A stretch of 60,563 nucleotides of DNA from Candidatus Avidehalobacter gallistercoris (GCA_018715045.1 DVMH01000003.1:1-60563); one strand, 5' to 3'. Positions 49,213-58,419 are shown, counted from the first letter of the stretch. Numbers and translations are program-made. Notes: a model not told the origin generated them from the letters alone.

Positions 49213-50055
49213 ATGCTTAGAATTATAACTGACACTGCCTGTGATTTGCCTGCGGAGCTGACCGAACAGTATGGCATAATCAAGCTTCCGATGAACATTG
49301 CGTTCGACGCGGAGACATTTGCCGATCAGCAGACGATCACCACCGAACAGTTTTATCAGCGCTTGGTGGGAGGAAAGGAATTTCCCACTACGTCTTATCC
49401 CTCGCTGGGGCTTTTGGAGCTGGCGCTGCAACAGGAACTGTCGGCGGGGAATGAGGTCCTCGTTATCACTATTGCGCGGGCGCTTTCCGGTTTTTATGAC
49501 AGTGCGCGGATCATGTTGGCCGATTATCCCCGCGAAAGAGCGGCGGTCTATGATTCCCAAAGCGCGACTCTGGGCGAGGGCGCCATCGTGCTGGCGGCGG
49601 CAAGGCTGGCGGCGGCAGGGCAAACACTGGCGCAGGTGGAGCAGGTGTTGCCCGAAATAATTGAGCGCAGCCGGGGTTACGGCGCGATCAATAATCTGGT
49701 GTATCTGGCCAGGGGCGGTCGTATCAGCAACGCTACAGCGCAGGTGGCGCGGGCGTTGAATATCAAGCCGGTTATCAACATCTGCGCGGATGGCTCGCTG
49801 GAAGTGGCGGCTAAAGTGCGCGGCATGAACAAAGCGCTGGCCTGGTTGAAACAGCGCGTTAAAGAGGACGGCACGGATTTTTCCAGCACCACCCTGTTTG
49901 TCAGCTATATTCTGCAAAAGGACAGCGCGGAGAAGCTGTTGGAAGAATTGAAAGCGGAGCTTAAGCTGGGCGAGGTGATACTTTGTCCCATCGGGCCCAC
50001 GGTTGGCGTGCATTTGGGACCGGGCTGCGTGGCGCTGTTCTATCTGCGCCCGTAA
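49213..50055 (+). CDS. DegV family fatty-acid-binding protein
   Basis: DegV/FakB proteins bind a fatty acid and present it to the FakA kinase. 'IITDTACDLPAELTEQYGII' (about 4-23), FPTTSYPSLG and the Ser-containing 'ALSGFYDSARIMLADYP', as well as 'LVYLARGGRISNATAQVARA' and 'IGPTVGVHLGPGCVAL' at the C-terminus, are family signatures. The length is 280. AAGGAAAA lies before the ATG. No fakA is adjacent. Confidence 0.92.
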   Translation: MLRIITDTACDLPAELTEQYGIIKLPMNIAFDAETFADQQTITTEQFYQRLVGGKEFPTTSYPSLGLLELALQQELSAGNEVLVITIARALSGFYDSARIMLADYPRERAAVYDSQSATLGEGAIVLAAARLAAAGQTLAQVEQVLPEIIERSRGYGAINNLVYLARGGRISNATAQVARALNIKPVINICADGSLEVAAKVRGMNKALAWLKQRVKEDGTDFSSTTLFVSYILQKDSAEKLLEELKAELKLGEVILCPIGPTVGVHLGPGCVALFYLRP

Positions 50056-50073
50056 GGTGCAAAGCTCTCGCTG

Positions 50074-50112
50074 CTTGCCGTCTGCCGCGTTTGGCTGCCG
50101 GCAAGTTGTTTT
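50074..50112 (+). terminator. Probable terminator after degV
   Basis: CTTGCCG (50074-50080) and CGGCAAG (50099-50105) pair, followed by TTGTTTT. The 18-nt loop can fold further. Confidence 0.55.
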
Positions 50113-50142
50113 ATGCGGCGATAAAATTGGCGAGGTTAAATT

Positions 50143-51315
50143 ATGACGAAAAAACGGCAGGAGATTTATTTTGATAATTCCGGCACCACGCAGGTCATCG
50201 AGCCGGTGGCGGATTTTGCTTATCAGTTAATGCGGGAGGAATTTGGCAATCCCTCGGCGGCGTATGCGCGGGGACTTAAGGCAGAGAAGCTGTTGGCCGA
50301 GGCGCGGCGGCGCGTGGCCGAAACACTGGACGTTAACCCGGCGGAGATATTCTTTACCTCCGGCGGCACCGAATCTGATAATCTGGCGCTTCGTGGGGTC
50401 ATGCAGGCTAACCGCCGGCGGGGCAAGCATCTGATCGTCTCGGCGGTGGAGCACCCCGCAGTGCTGAATACGGCCAAGGCATTGCAGGATGAGGGCTATG
50501 AGGTCGATTTTCTGCCGGTGGACGCCAACTGTCAAGTTGACGCCCGTAATCTGCAGAAGCTGCTGCGTCCGGACACCGTATTGGTCAGCGTCATGTTGGT
50601 AAATAACGAGGTGGGAGCGGTGCAGCCGATCGCCGAACTGGCTCACGTGCTGAAGGACGCGAAAAGTCCGGCTCTTTTGCACGTTGACGCGGTACAGGGT
50701 TATGGCAAAATGGTAGTATCGGCGCCAAAACTGGGGGCTGATCTGCTCTCGGTCAGCGGGCATAAATTCCATGCGCCCAAGGGCACCGGTTTTTTGTATA
50801 TCAGAAACGGCGTGCATATTACTCCTCAGCTGACAGGTGGAGGCCAAGAGGCCGGTATGCGCTGCGGCACTGAGAATCTGCCGGGTATATGCGCTCTTGG
50901 TCTTGCGGCAAAAATGGCGTATGACGAGCTGGACAAGCGGTTAGACCGTGTTGCCGAGGTGCGGGAGACGCTGCTGAACGGTCTTGGCGATTTTCCCGGC
51001 TGGCATTTGAACAGCCCGGAGGGGGCTCTGCCAAATGTGGTCAACATCAGTTTTGAGGGTGTAAAAAGTGAAGTTTTGCTGCATATGCTGGAGGATGAGG
51101 GGCTGTTGGTTTCGGCGGGTTCGGCCTGCGCTGCGAAAAGAGACAAGCTCAGCCATGTTTTGCAGGCCATGGGCTATGACCGCCGCCGTATCGAGGGGGC
51201 GATTCGCTTCAGTTTTTCTTATTTGAACACGGTGGAGGAGGCGGAGCGTGCTGCGGTCATCGTCAAGCGGCAGGTGAACGAGCTGCGTGAGGTCTTACAG
51301 CCGAAGCGGCGCTGA
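50143..51315 (+). CDS. Cysteine desulfurase, ThiI partner (NifZ-like)
   Basis: A second PLP cysteine desulfurase. It has 'IYFDNSGTTQVIEPVADFAY', FTSGGTESDNLALRGVMQ, 'HVDAVQGYGKMVVSAPKLGA', the Lys in SVSGHKFHAPKGTGFLYI (about residue 206), and 'LVSAGSACAAKRDKLSHVLQ' with the persulfide Cys. The length is 390. thiI begins 18 bp after the stop, the standard nifZ-thiI arrangement of Bacillus, so it most likely passes sulfur to ThiI for 4-thiouridine (and possibly thiamine) synthesis. Confidence 0.93.
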   Translation: MTKKRQEIYFDNSGTTQVIEPVADFAYQLMREEFGNPSAAYARGLKAEKLLAEARRRVAETLDVNPAEIFFTSGGTESDNLALRGVMQANRRRGKHLIVSAVEHPAVLNTAKALQDEGYEVDFLPVDANCQVDARNLQKLLRPDTVLVSVMLVNNEVGAVQPIAELAHVLKDAKSPALLHVDAVQGYGKMVVSAPKLGADLLSVSGHKFHAPKGTGFLYIRNGVHITPQLTGGGQEAGMRCGTENLPGICALGLAAKMAYDELDKRLDRVAEVRETLLNGLGDFPGWHLNSPEGALPNVVNISFEGVKSEVLLHMLEDEGLLVSAGSACAAKRDKLSHVLQAMGYDRRRIEGAIRFSFSYLNTVEEAERAAVIVKRQVNELREVLQPKRR

Positions 51316-51333
51316 ATTTTGGGGGAGAGGGAT

Positions 51334-52542
51334 ATGCAGGAACAACAATTATTAATGATAAAATACGGCGAGTTGGGCCTGAAGGGCAAGAACAAAAACC
51401 AGTTTATCAACCGTTTGGTTAAAAATATCGAGCGCGCGCTTGCTGATTTGCCGGAGCGTAAAGTTAACGTTAGCCTGGGGCGGATAACCGTTCCTGTGCT
51501 GGACGACCGTGACGCGGTGGTGGAGCGCTTATCCCGCGTATTTGGTATTTATGCGATCTGCCCGGTGCGCACGGCGTCTAAAGATCTTGCTGCCATTCAG
51601 CGCGCAGCTCTGGCTACGCTGTCAGAGGCATTGCCAAACGGCGGCGAATTCAAGGTGGAAAGCCGCCGTTCCGACAAGCGTTTCCCAATGACGTCGCCGG
51701 AGATAAGCAAGGCGGTGGGCGGCTATATATTTGCTCAGACGGGCGATAAATACACCGCGCAGATGCGTAAACCCCAGCACATCGTCAACGTGGAGGTGCG
51801 CGACGAGGCAGCCTATGTTTACTGCGGCAGTTTTCCCGGCGCCAAAGGTATGCCCGTTGGCACGGGCGGCCGGGCGGTGGTCATGCTCTCCGGTGGTATT
51901 GACAGCCCGGTGGCCGCTTTTATGGCTATGAAGCGCGGCGTCAACATCGAAGCTGTGCATTTTGAAAGCTTTCCGTTTACCAGTGAGCGGGCGCTGGAAA
52001 AGGTGCTGGATCTGGCGCAGGTTCTGGCGCGCTGGCATAACAGGCCGCTCCGCGTTCACGCGGTGCATTTCACCGAAATACAAAAGGCTATTCATGCCGT
52101 ATGCCCGGAGGAATACGGCATCACTATCATGCGGCGCTTCATGTTCCGTTTGGCTGAGCAAATTGCCAGCCGGAACGCCGCTATTGCTATTTATACCGGC
52201 GAGAGCGTGGGTCAGGTGGCCAGCCAGACGCTGGAGAGCATGTATGTCATCAATAACGTGACCAAAATGCCGGTGCTGCGGCCGCTGATTGGTTTTGATA
52301 AGGAGGAGATTGTGGCGCGTGCTCAGAGAATTGGCACGTTTGATATTTCAATCCGCCCTTATGAGGATTGCTGCACTGTTTTTCTGCCGCCGCACCCGAA
52401 AATCAAACCGCGCCTTGCCGAGGCTGAGGCGATGGAGCAAAATCTGGCGTTGGATGAATTGCTGGCCGAGGCTCTTACGCGCACCAAAACGTACATTGTG
52501 ACCCCGGATGGAGTTACAGAGCAGACAGACGAGTTTTCATAA
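51334..52542 (+). CDS. thiI: tRNA 4-thiouridine synthase ThiI
   Basis: Adenylates and thiolates U8 of tRNA. The NFLD and THUMP domains (about 1-165, starting 'LLMIKYGELGLKGKNKNQFI') are followed by the PP-loop VMLSGGIDSPVAA (about 181-193) and the AANH ATPase region. There is no C-terminal rhodanese domain (402 residues only), typical of Bacillota ThiI that get sulfur directly from the NifZ desulfurase next door. I chose ATG 51334, as GGGGGAGAGG ends 3 nt upstream; an in-frame TTG at 51319 has no site. Confidence 0.95.
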   Translation: MQEQQLLMIKYGELGLKGKNKNQFINRLVKNIERALADLPERKVNVSLGRITVPVLDDRDAVVERLSRVFGIYAICPVRTASKDLAAIQRAALATLSEALPNGGEFKVESRRSDKRFPMTSPEISKAVGGYIFAQTGDKYTAQMRKPQHIVNVEVRDEAAYVYCGSFPGAKGMPVGTGGRAVVMLSGGIDSPVAAFMAMKRGVNIEAVHFESFPFTSERALEKVLDLAQVLARWHNRPLRVHAVHFTEIQKAIHAVCPEEYGITIMRRFMFRLAEQIASRNAAIAIYTGESVGQVASQTLESMYVINNVTKMPVLRPLIGFDKEEIVARAQRIGTFDISIRPYEDCCTVFLPPHPKIKPRLAEAEAMEQNLALDELLAEALTRTKTYIVTPDGVTEQTDEFS

Positions 52543-52572
52543 GACATATAAACCAGGGAAGAACGTAAAAAT

Positions 52573-54483
52573 ATGAGAAGACGCATGGCAAAAACGCCTC
52601 ATTCCAAGCCGGAGGGGCGTATCAAACAGGAAAAGGCGCGGCAGGCGAAACGTACTGTCAAGACTAATGCCAAGGCCGTTCGCCCGCGGCTGCATAAGGA
52701 TGGGCAGATGTCAGGAGCTCATGTTAAACGCCGTTCCAGCCAGAAGCTGGAGGGCTATTTCATGACCAGCCGCAAGGGATACGGTTTTGTCAGAACCCGC
52801 AATGCCGGCTGGCCGGATATTTTCATTGCGCCGGGCAATGTGGCCGGTGCGCGGCAGTATGACCATGTGCTGGTGAAGCTGCTGACGCCTGCCGAGGGCA
52901 AAAAAATCGATAAGGAAAGCCGTTTGGAGGGTGTGATCCTGAAAGTTTTGCACCACGTGGATGAAGCCGATTTGCTGCAAAACGATGGGCAGGATATGCA
53001 GATGGTGATGTGGCAGCTGGGCGCGCCGGGCGACTTCCCGGCGCAGGTGCTGGCTGAGGCGGCAGCGGTGCCGCAGAGTATCAACCGTCACGATTTGGCC
53101 GGACGGCGCGATTATCGCGATTATCCGTTTGTGACGATCGACGGCGTGGACAGCCGCGATTTCGACGACGCGGTTTTTTGCCGCCGCGAGGAAAACGGTA
53201 ATTACTTTCTGAGCGTGCAGATCGCTGATGTGTCGCATTATGTGCGTCCTGGCAGCGCGCTGGAACAGGAGGCTTTCGCCCGTGCCACCAGCACGTATTT
53301 GCCGGATCGGGTGCTGCCCATGCTGCCAGTGGAGCTTTCTAACGGCATTTGCAGTCTGAACGCTGGCAAAAACCGTCTGACTTTGGGCTGCGATATGGAA
53401 TTCACGCCGCGCGGCAAGTTGGTGCGGCATGAGATCTTTCCGGCAGTAATCTGCGTTTACCGTCGGCTGGATTATGACACTGTGAACGCTATTTTGCTTG
53501 AGCATAACCGAAAACTTATAGCTGCTAACCGTGATCTGCTGCCGCTTTTGAAGCCGCTGGCGGCATTGCAGGGCATATTGGAGAAAATGCGGACACGCCG
53601 CGGCGCGCTGAATTTCGACTTTCCCGAGCTTAAGGTGAAAATGAGCCAAAACGGCAAGGTGGCGGAGATCGTGCAACGGCGTCAGCGTCTGGCCGAGAAG
53701 ATGATCGAGCAGGCTATGCTGGCTGCTAACGAGACGGTGGCGGAGCATTTCCGCCGTTTGCAGACGCCTTTTGTCTATCGCGTGCACCAGGGGCCGCAGG
53801 ATGAGAAGCTGACTGCGCTGAACACGGCGCTGCTGGCGTTTGGGTATAACGAACTGGGCGACGCAAAAGGCGATGTCAGCCCGCGGGAGATGCAGAAACT
53901 GCTTAAGCAGGCAGCTGGCCGCCCGGAGGACGAGTTTATTCAGCTTATGGCACTGCGCAGTATGACTCATGCCGAATATTCACCGGATTGCAGCGGACAT
54001 TTTGGGCTGGCGGCCAAATATTACTGCCATTTTACCTCGCCCATTCGCCGCTATGCTGATTTGGCGGTGCATCGTGCCATCAAGCATGAGCTTGTGTGCG
54101 ACGACGACTGGCTGAATGTACGGAAGCCAGGCGCTTATATGGCGGCGGCTGCCAGGCAGTCTTCCGAGCGGGAACGTGTGGCTGAGGAAATTGAGCGCGA
54201 GGCGGTGAAAATGAAATGCTGCCTGTATATGCGCGAGCATTTAGGCGAGGTTTTCTCTGGCAAAATTTCCGGAATGACGGCAAGCGGCGTTTTTGTGGCG
54301 TTGGAAAACGGCGTGGAGGGGCGTGTGGCGGTTGACGAACTGCCGCCGGACGAGTATAATTATTACGCAGAGGTTATGCTGTTTAAGGGGCGGACGCACA
54401 GCTTCACGCTGGGAACGCCCTTGAATGTAAGGGTTGTCAAGGTGGATCTGATGGAGCGCCGCATTGATTTTGTGCCTGCTTAA
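52573..54483 (+). CDS. rnr: Ribonuclease R (RNB family)
   Basis: Processive 3'-5' exoribonuclease that degrades structured RNA and works with the tmRNA system. Residues 1-55 are basic; a single cold-shock domain (YFMTSRKGYGFVRT, then 'WPDIFIAPGNVAGA') precedes the RNB catalytic domain with 'VTIDGVDSRDFDDAVFCRRE' (the Asp cluster, about 195-210) and 'FTSPIRRYADLAVHRAIKHE', and a C-terminal S1 domain. At 636 residues it is shorter than usual (700-800): one cold-shock domain and no Lys-rich tail. It is immediately followed by smpB and ssrA. Confidence 0.95.
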   Translation: MRRRMAKTPHSKPEGRIKQEKARQAKRTVKTNAKAVRPRLHKDGQMSGAHVKRRSSQKLEGYFMTSRKGYGFVRTRNAGWPDIFIAPGNVAGARQYDHVLVKLLTPAEGKKIDKESRLEGVILKVLHHVDEADLLQNDGQDMQMVMWQLGAPGDFPAQVLAEAAAVPQSINRHDLAGRRDYRDYPFVTIDGVDSRDFDDAVFCRREENGNYFLSVQIADVSHYVRPGSALEQEAFARATSTYLPDRVLPMLPVELSNGICSLNAGKNRLTLGCDMEFTPRGKLVRHEIFPAVICVYRRLDYDTVNAILLEHNRKLIAANRDLLPLLKPLAALQGILEKMRTRRGALNFDFPELKVKMSQNGKVAEIVQRRQRLAEKMIEQAMLAANETVAEHFRRLQTPFVYRVHQGPQDEKLTALNTALLAFGYNELGDAKGDVSPREMQKLLKQAAGRPEDEFIQLMALRSMTHAEYSPDCSGHFGLAAKYYCHFTSPIRRYADLAVHRAIKHELVCDDDWLNVRKPGAYMAAAARQSSERERVAEEIEREAVKMKCCLYMREHLGEVFSGKISGMTASGVFVALENGVEGRVAVDELPPDEYNYYAEVMLFKGRTHSFTLGTPLNVRVVKVDLMERRIDFVPA

Positions 54484-54510
54484 TGCCAGGCGCAGGGGAG
54501 AGGAGAATCT

Positions 54511-54972
54511 ATGGCTGGGAAAACCATTATTGAAAACCGCAAGGCGCGCCATGAGTATCTTTTTCTGGAAAAATACGAGGCGGGTATTGAGCTTTGCGGC
54601 ACCGAGGTGAAATCTCTGCGGGCAGGAAAGGCCAGCCTGGTAGACGCGTTTGCCCGGGTGGAAAATGGTGAGGTATGGTTGTATAACCTGCACATCAGCC
54701 CGTATGATTTCGGCAACATCAACAACCATGAGGCGAAGCGACCGCGCCGCTTGCTGCTGCATAAAAATGAAATCGCGCGGCTTTATGCCAGCGTCCGTGA
54801 GAAGGGGTTGACACTGATTCCGGTACGGCTTTATTTTTCTGGGGCTTTGGTCAAGGTGGAGCTGGCGTTGGCTCGCGGCAAAAAGCTTTATGATAAGCGC
54901 GACAGCATGGCTGAGCGTGATTCCAAACGGCAGATTGAGCGCGCTATGAAAGAAAAAAACCGCGATTTTTAA
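54511..54972 (+). CDS. smpB: tmRNA-binding protein SmpB
   Basis: Partner of tmRNA in rescuing stalled ribosomes. '[20 protein letters not shown]' then [20 protein letters not shown] and '[20 protein letters not shown]' are diagnostic, and the C-terminal '[20 protein letters not shown]' is the helix that acts in the mRNA channel. The length is 153. GGGGAGAGG precedes ATG. The rnr-smpB-ssrA order makes a complete rescue unit. A small hairpin (54973-54989) follows without a T-tract. Confidence 0.97.
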   Translation: MAGKTIIENRKARHEYLFLEKYEAGIELCGTEVKSLRAGKASLVDAFARVENGEVWLYNLHISPYDFGNINNHEAKRPRRLLLHKNEIARLYASVREKGLTLIPVRLYFSGALVKVELALARGKKLYDKRDSMAERDSKRQIERAMKEKNRDF

Positions 54973-55015
54973 GCCGCAAGTTTTGCGGCCTATACATTGT
55001 ATTTATTAGTGATAT

Positions 55016-55370
55016 GGGGGTGTTTTCTGGATTCGACGGGGGAAGAATTGGTCGGATAAGCGAGCCGGGGACGTCATCAGCCCGTAAAACTATGGCAATT
55101 GTCATTCTTAAATGGCAACAAAAATTACGCTTTAGCAGCTTAATGCTAACCTCGCCCACGGCCCAGCTTGCCGGCTGTGGCAATGAGGCTAACCCCTGCA
55201 AGCTACTCCAAGCCAGATGCCTTTAAGGCAAGGAGGAAATTTTAAAGGCTGGCGGTTCGGCGCTTCGTTTGCTGTGCGGCGCACCGCAAGATTGTAACGG
55301 CAGACTACGCTCGTAGAAATTCCGGTGGATTTTCTTTCGGACGCGGGTTCGAGTCCCGCCACCTCCACCA
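55016..55370 (+). ncRNA. ssrA: Transfer-messenger RNA
   Basis: The 5' end GGGGGTG (55016-55022) pairs with CACCTCC (55360-55366) before the encoded CCA; the G-U at position 3 is allowed. The 5' half has TTCTGGATTCGACGGGGG, and the 3' half has GTTCGAGTCCCGCC of the T arm. The tag reading frame ends AAC AAA AAT TAC GCT TTA GCA GCT TAA (55117-55143), giving ...NKNYALAA; the resume codon is probably GGC at 55114 (tag GNKNYALAA) or AAT just before. It uses one-piece tmRNA architecture, about 355 nt. Confidence 0.97.
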
Positions 55371-55371
55371 A

Positions 55372-55430
55372 AAAACAGTGAAATGCCCTGATACTGCGGT
55401 ATTGGGGCGTTTCTGTTTTGCTTTTACATG
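55372..55430 (+). terminator. Terminator of ssrA
   Basis: A long imperfect stem begins directly after the CCA end: AAAACAG, GAAA, GCCC, ATAC paired with GTAT, GGGC, TTTC, CTGTTTT, followed by GCTTTT. Confidence 0.8.
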
Positions 55431-55735
55431 ATTTTCTCAGACAATAACTTTCCGTATTTTTTTCTATGCTGACAGGTTGAAAGTATACGGGCACAACTCC
55501 TTTGTAATAGTTATATTTTTCCTATCTTGATTTGCAAAAACTTGCGTATCTTGAAGTTTCCCTTAAAGAGCAATATCATCTGTATGTACTCTCAATTTCA
55601 ATAATCCCCTGAATACGATTTGCTATGCTGCAGTATAGTACGGTAAAACCTAAAATGTCAATCTATGCGCTGGGCAAATCACCGAAGTCATATCATGACG
55701 GCGCTTAAAGTATAAGGAATTGTCTATATGAAGTC

Positions 55736-55764
55736 TTGCAGTCTGTCTTCTTGAGGCGTATAAT
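55736..55764 (+). promoter_or_regulatory. Promoter of walJ
   Basis: TTGCAG (55736-55741), a 17-bp spacer and TATAAT (55759-55764), 94 bp before the walJ ATG. A second TATAAT at 55814-55819 has no matching -35. Confidence 0.65.
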
Positions 55765-55857
55765 AATAAAGTTGGATTTGATTAGAATTTATGTTGGCTT
55801 CATATTATTTGAGTATAATTCTGCCGTGAAACACCGCAGAATAAAGAAAGAACAGCT

Positions 55858-56631
55858 ATGGATTTCTTTACGCTGGCCAGCTCGTCTTCTGGCAACTGCG
55901 CTTTTGCCAAGAGCGGCGATACGGCTATTCTGATTGACGCGGGCATTTCCGCTGCCAAAATTGAACAGACGCTTGCCGTGCAGGGTGAAAGACCGGATAG
56001 AATTGCCGCCATTTTGCTGACGCATGAGCATACTGATCATATCGCTGGGGCGGCGCGGCTTGCTGCACGATACGGCATTCCTGTGTATGCTTCGCCCAAA
56101 ACATGGAGCGCGCTCTCTTTTGCGGATGATCTGCCGCCATCTTTGAAGCGCGAGTTTACCTATGATATGCGGCTGGGTGAGTTTAGCTTTGAGTTCTGCA
56201 AAACGTCGCACGACGCGGTGCAACCGTTGGGGTTGGTTTTGCAGGCGGAGGGTAAACGCCTGGGGTATGTGACGGATACCGGGGTGGTGACGCGCGGTAT
56301 GCTTTATTCGCTGCATGATTTAGATGCGCTGGTTCTGGAGGCAAACCATGACCGCCAAATGTTGATGCAGGGGCCGTATGCACCCTTTTTGAAGCGGCGA
56401 GTGGCGGGTCTTTCCGGGCATTTGGCCAACTCACAGGCGGCAGAGCTTGTGGTACATCTGCTGCAAGAGCGGCTTTGCCCCGTTATGCTCGCGCATCTGA
56501 GTGAAACGAATAACACTCCTGAGGCGGCGTATCAGACCGTAGCTTTGGCGTTGCAAAGGTTGACGGCGCAGCCGGAGGAGTGGCTGACGGTTGCGCCGGC
56601 GCACACGCCATCCTGTTGTTGGACGCTTTAG
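55858..56631 (+). CDS. walJ: WalJ/YycJ metallo-beta-lactamase-fold hydrolase
   Basis: A metallo-hydrolase encoded with the WalRK cell-wall regulon in Bacillus, thought to link cell division with DNA replication. 'FTLASSSSGNCAFAKSGDTA', the metal motif LTHEHTDHIAGA (residues 54-65, HxHxDH), CKTSHDAVQPLG, 'YVTDTGVVTRGM', LEANHDRQML and the C-terminal LAHLSETNNTPE are conserved. The length is 257. walRK and yycHI, normally upstream, are absent here. htrA and rlmH follow as in Bacillus. Confidence 0.9.
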   Translation: MDFFTLASSSSGNCAFAKSGDTAILIDAGISAAKIEQTLAVQGERPDRIAAILLTHEHTDHIAGAARLAARYGIPVYASPKTWSALSFADDLPPSLKREFTYDMRLGEFSFEFCKTSHDAVQPLGLVLQAEGKRLGYVTDTGVVTRGMLYSLHDLDALVLEANHDRQMLMQGPYAPFLKRRVAGLSGHLANSQAAELVVHLLQERLCPVMLAHLSETNNTPEAAYQTVALALQRLTAQPEEWLTVAPAHTPSCCWTL

Positions 56632-56719
56632 CCGATTAGCCAAAAAAATACCGAAGTTTTAACTTGTTTTTAAGTTCGGGCAGTATAATATGGACATAAA
56701 GAATTGTGAGGTGTGAAAA

Positions 56720-57892
56720 ATGGATAACTATTTACAGGATTTTGAGGGTGGACGGCCGCCGCGCCGCCCCTTTGGTTTGATGCGGACGCTGGTGCTGTGC
56801 CTGTGCTGCGCTGTGGTCAGCGCGGCTATTTCCTGGTCGATGTGCTCAACCATGCTGGACGGACAGAGCGCCAATGCGGCGCCTTCCAGTCAGGATAATA
56901 ACGCAGTGACGCAGAGCGCCGCCGTCACCCAGGCTGACGAAAACGCCATCAGTGTGGGCGAGCAGGTTTCCCCGGCGGTGGTGTTCATCAGCAACATTCA
57001 GAATGTGCAGACATTTATGAATTATTACGGTTGGGGGAACAGTACGGGTGTGGAGGCGGTTGCAAGCACTGGCAGTGGCGTTATCTATTCCGCAGACGGC
57101 TATATCATAACCAATAACCATGTGGTGGCAGGCGCCGAGAAGATCAGCGTTACACTGTATAACGGGGATTCCTACATTGCCGAGGTGGTGGGTACCGATG
57201 AGCGCACTGACCTGGCCGTGATTAAAATTGAGCCGGACGAGAAGCTGACGGTGGCCAAATTTGGCGATTCCAGCGAGTTGGTAGTGGGCGAGACGGCCAT
57301 TGCCATCGGCAACCCCGGCGGCGAGAATTTCGCCAACTCGCTGACTAAGGGTGTGATCAGCGGTCTGAACCGTTCCGTCACCACGTCTGAGGGTACGGTG
57401 CTCACTGTGGTGCAGACCGATGCAGCAATTAATCCTGGTAACAGCGGCGGCGCACTTTGCAATGCCGAGGGCGAGGTTATCGGTATCAACACCGTCAAAA
57501 TCAGCATGACGGGATATGAGGGCATGGGCTTTGCCATTCCCAGCAACGATGTGCTGAAAATCTGCGGCGAGCTGATGAGCAACGGAAAAATTGCCCGCCC
57601 GGCGTTGGGCGTGAATATTCTGGCCGATGTGACGCCGCAGGTGGCGTATTACAACAACCTGTCCGTCGATTATGGCGTGTTGGTGGCTCCGGCCAGCGGC
57701 AGTATGGCAGAAAAGGCCGGCATGAAGACGTATGATATTATCGTGGGGATCGACGGCGACGAGATTTCCACATATTCGGAATTGCAGGACAAGATTTTCG
57801 CTCACAACATTGGCGATAAGGTGGAAGTTAAAGTGGTGCGCGGCGATGAAACGCTGAACTTCACTGTTACTTTACAGGAATTGGAGGAATAG
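56720..57892 (+). CDS. htrA: HtrA/DegP-like membrane serine protease
   Basis: Quality-control protease anchored by one N-terminal helix (residues 24-42, LVLCLCCAVVSAAISWSMC). The trypsin-like domain has the catalytic His in ITNNHVVAG (about 134), Asp in 'GTDERTDLAVIKI' (about 166) and Ser in AINPGNSGGALCN (about 243). A single PDZ domain (about 295-385) ends the 390-residue protein. Its -10 TATAAT is at 56684-56689, with a poor -35. In other Bacillota it also sits next to rlmH. Confidence 0.95.
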   Translation: MDNYLQDFEGGRPPRRPFGLMRTLVLCLCCAVVSAAISWSMCSTMLDGQSANAAPSSQDNNAVTQSAAVTQADENAISVGEQVSPAVVFISNIQNVQTFMNYYGWGNSTGVEAVASTGSGVIYSADGYIITNNHVVAGAEKISVTLYNGDSYIAEVVGTDERTDLAVIKIEPDEKLTVAKFGDSSELVVGETAIAIGNPGGENFANSLTKGVISGLNRSVTTSEGTVLTVVQTDAAINPGNSGGALCNAEGEVIGINTVKISMTGYEGMGFAIPSNDVLKICGELMSNGKIARPALGVNILADVTPQVAYYNNLSVDYGVLVAPASGSMAEKAGMKTYDIIVGIDGDEISTYSELQDKIFAHNIGDKVEVKVVRGDETLNFTVTLQELEE

Positions 57893-57895
57893 CCT

Positions 57896-58375
57896 GTGCG
57901 CTGCCGGATATTGGCCGTGGGCAGCATTAAAGAAAAATATTTTACCGACGGCATCAGGGAATATTTGAAGCGGCTGGCGCCCGTTTTCCCGGTGGATATA
58001 AGCGAGGTGCCGGATCTGCCGGCGCCACAGTCTGCTTCTCCGGCGGATGTGGCGCAGATCATAGCCAGGGAGGGCGAACGTCTTTTAAGTCATGTGCCGG
58101 AAGATGCGTTGCTGGTGGCACTGGTTATTAAGGGGCGGGAGCTCTCCTCTGAACAACTGGCGGAAAAATTGAACGAATGGAGCTTCTCTGGACGGCGTGA
58201 GCTGATTTTTGTGATAGGCGGTTCCTGCGGCCTGGCTCCGGCGGTGCTGAAAAGGGCGGATTTTAAGCTATCTTTTGGTCCCGCCACTTATCCCCACCAA
58301 TTGATGCGTCTGATATTATGTGAGCAGATTTACCGCGCGGTCAAAATTAACCGGCATGAGCCATATCATAAATAA
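57896..58375 (+). CDS. rlmH: 23S rRNA pseudouridine-1915 N3-methyltransferase RlmH
   Basis: A SPOUT methyltransferase that methylates pseudouridine 1915 of 23S rRNA. 'ILAVGSIKEKYFTDGIREYL', LVIKGRELSSEQLAEKL, 'FVIGGSCGLAPAVLKRADFK' (the SAM-binding knot) and the C-terminal 'HQLMRLILCEQIYRAVKINR' then HEPYHK are diagnostic. The length of 159 is exact. It begins with GTG 57896, three bases after the htrA stop. Confidence 0.97.
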   Translation: MRCRILAVGSIKEKYFTDGIREYLKRLAPVFPVDISEVPDLPAPQSASPADVAQIIAREGERLLSHVPEDALLVALVIKGRELSSEQLAEKLNEWSFSGRRELIFVIGGSCGLAPAVLKRADFKLSFGPATYPHQLMRLILCEQIYRAVKINRHEPYHK

Positions 58376-58380
58376 AGGAA

Positions 58381-58419
58381 GCAAAAGAAGCGACCGGAGT
58401 TTTCTGGCCGCTTCTTTGC
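58381..58419 (+). terminator. Hairpin after rlmH
   Basis: GCAAAAGAAGCG and CGCTTCTTTGC pair (with an extended GACC/GGCC part near the loop). Only a short T-run lies inside the right arm; it may act as a terminator. Confidence 0.55.

Larger units (their letters stand above)
55371..55857. other. AT-rich intergenic region between ssrA and walJ
   Basis: This 487-bp stretch holds the ssrA terminator (55372-55430), an AT-rich part without a gene, and the walJ promoter (55736-55764). On the minus strand near 55600 one short frame reads ANRIQGIIEIEST, which faintly recalls histidine-kinase C-termini, but it lacks a start and is bounded by stops. tmRNA 3' ends are common integration sites; no repeated attachment sequence or integrase is seen here. 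Confidence 0.55.

Noticed and set aside
48514-50013. 499-codon minus-strand open frame opposite proC and degV
   Set aside because: It spans two well-supported plus-strand genes and the promoter between them; composition is that of an antisense shadow.
55189-55494. 101-aa open frame on the minus strand over the tmRNA 3' end, containing VEVAGLEPAS
   Set aside because: It is antisense to the T arm and acceptor of ssrA. This is a known recurrent misannotation, since the same conserved RNA bases produce the same false protein in many genomes.
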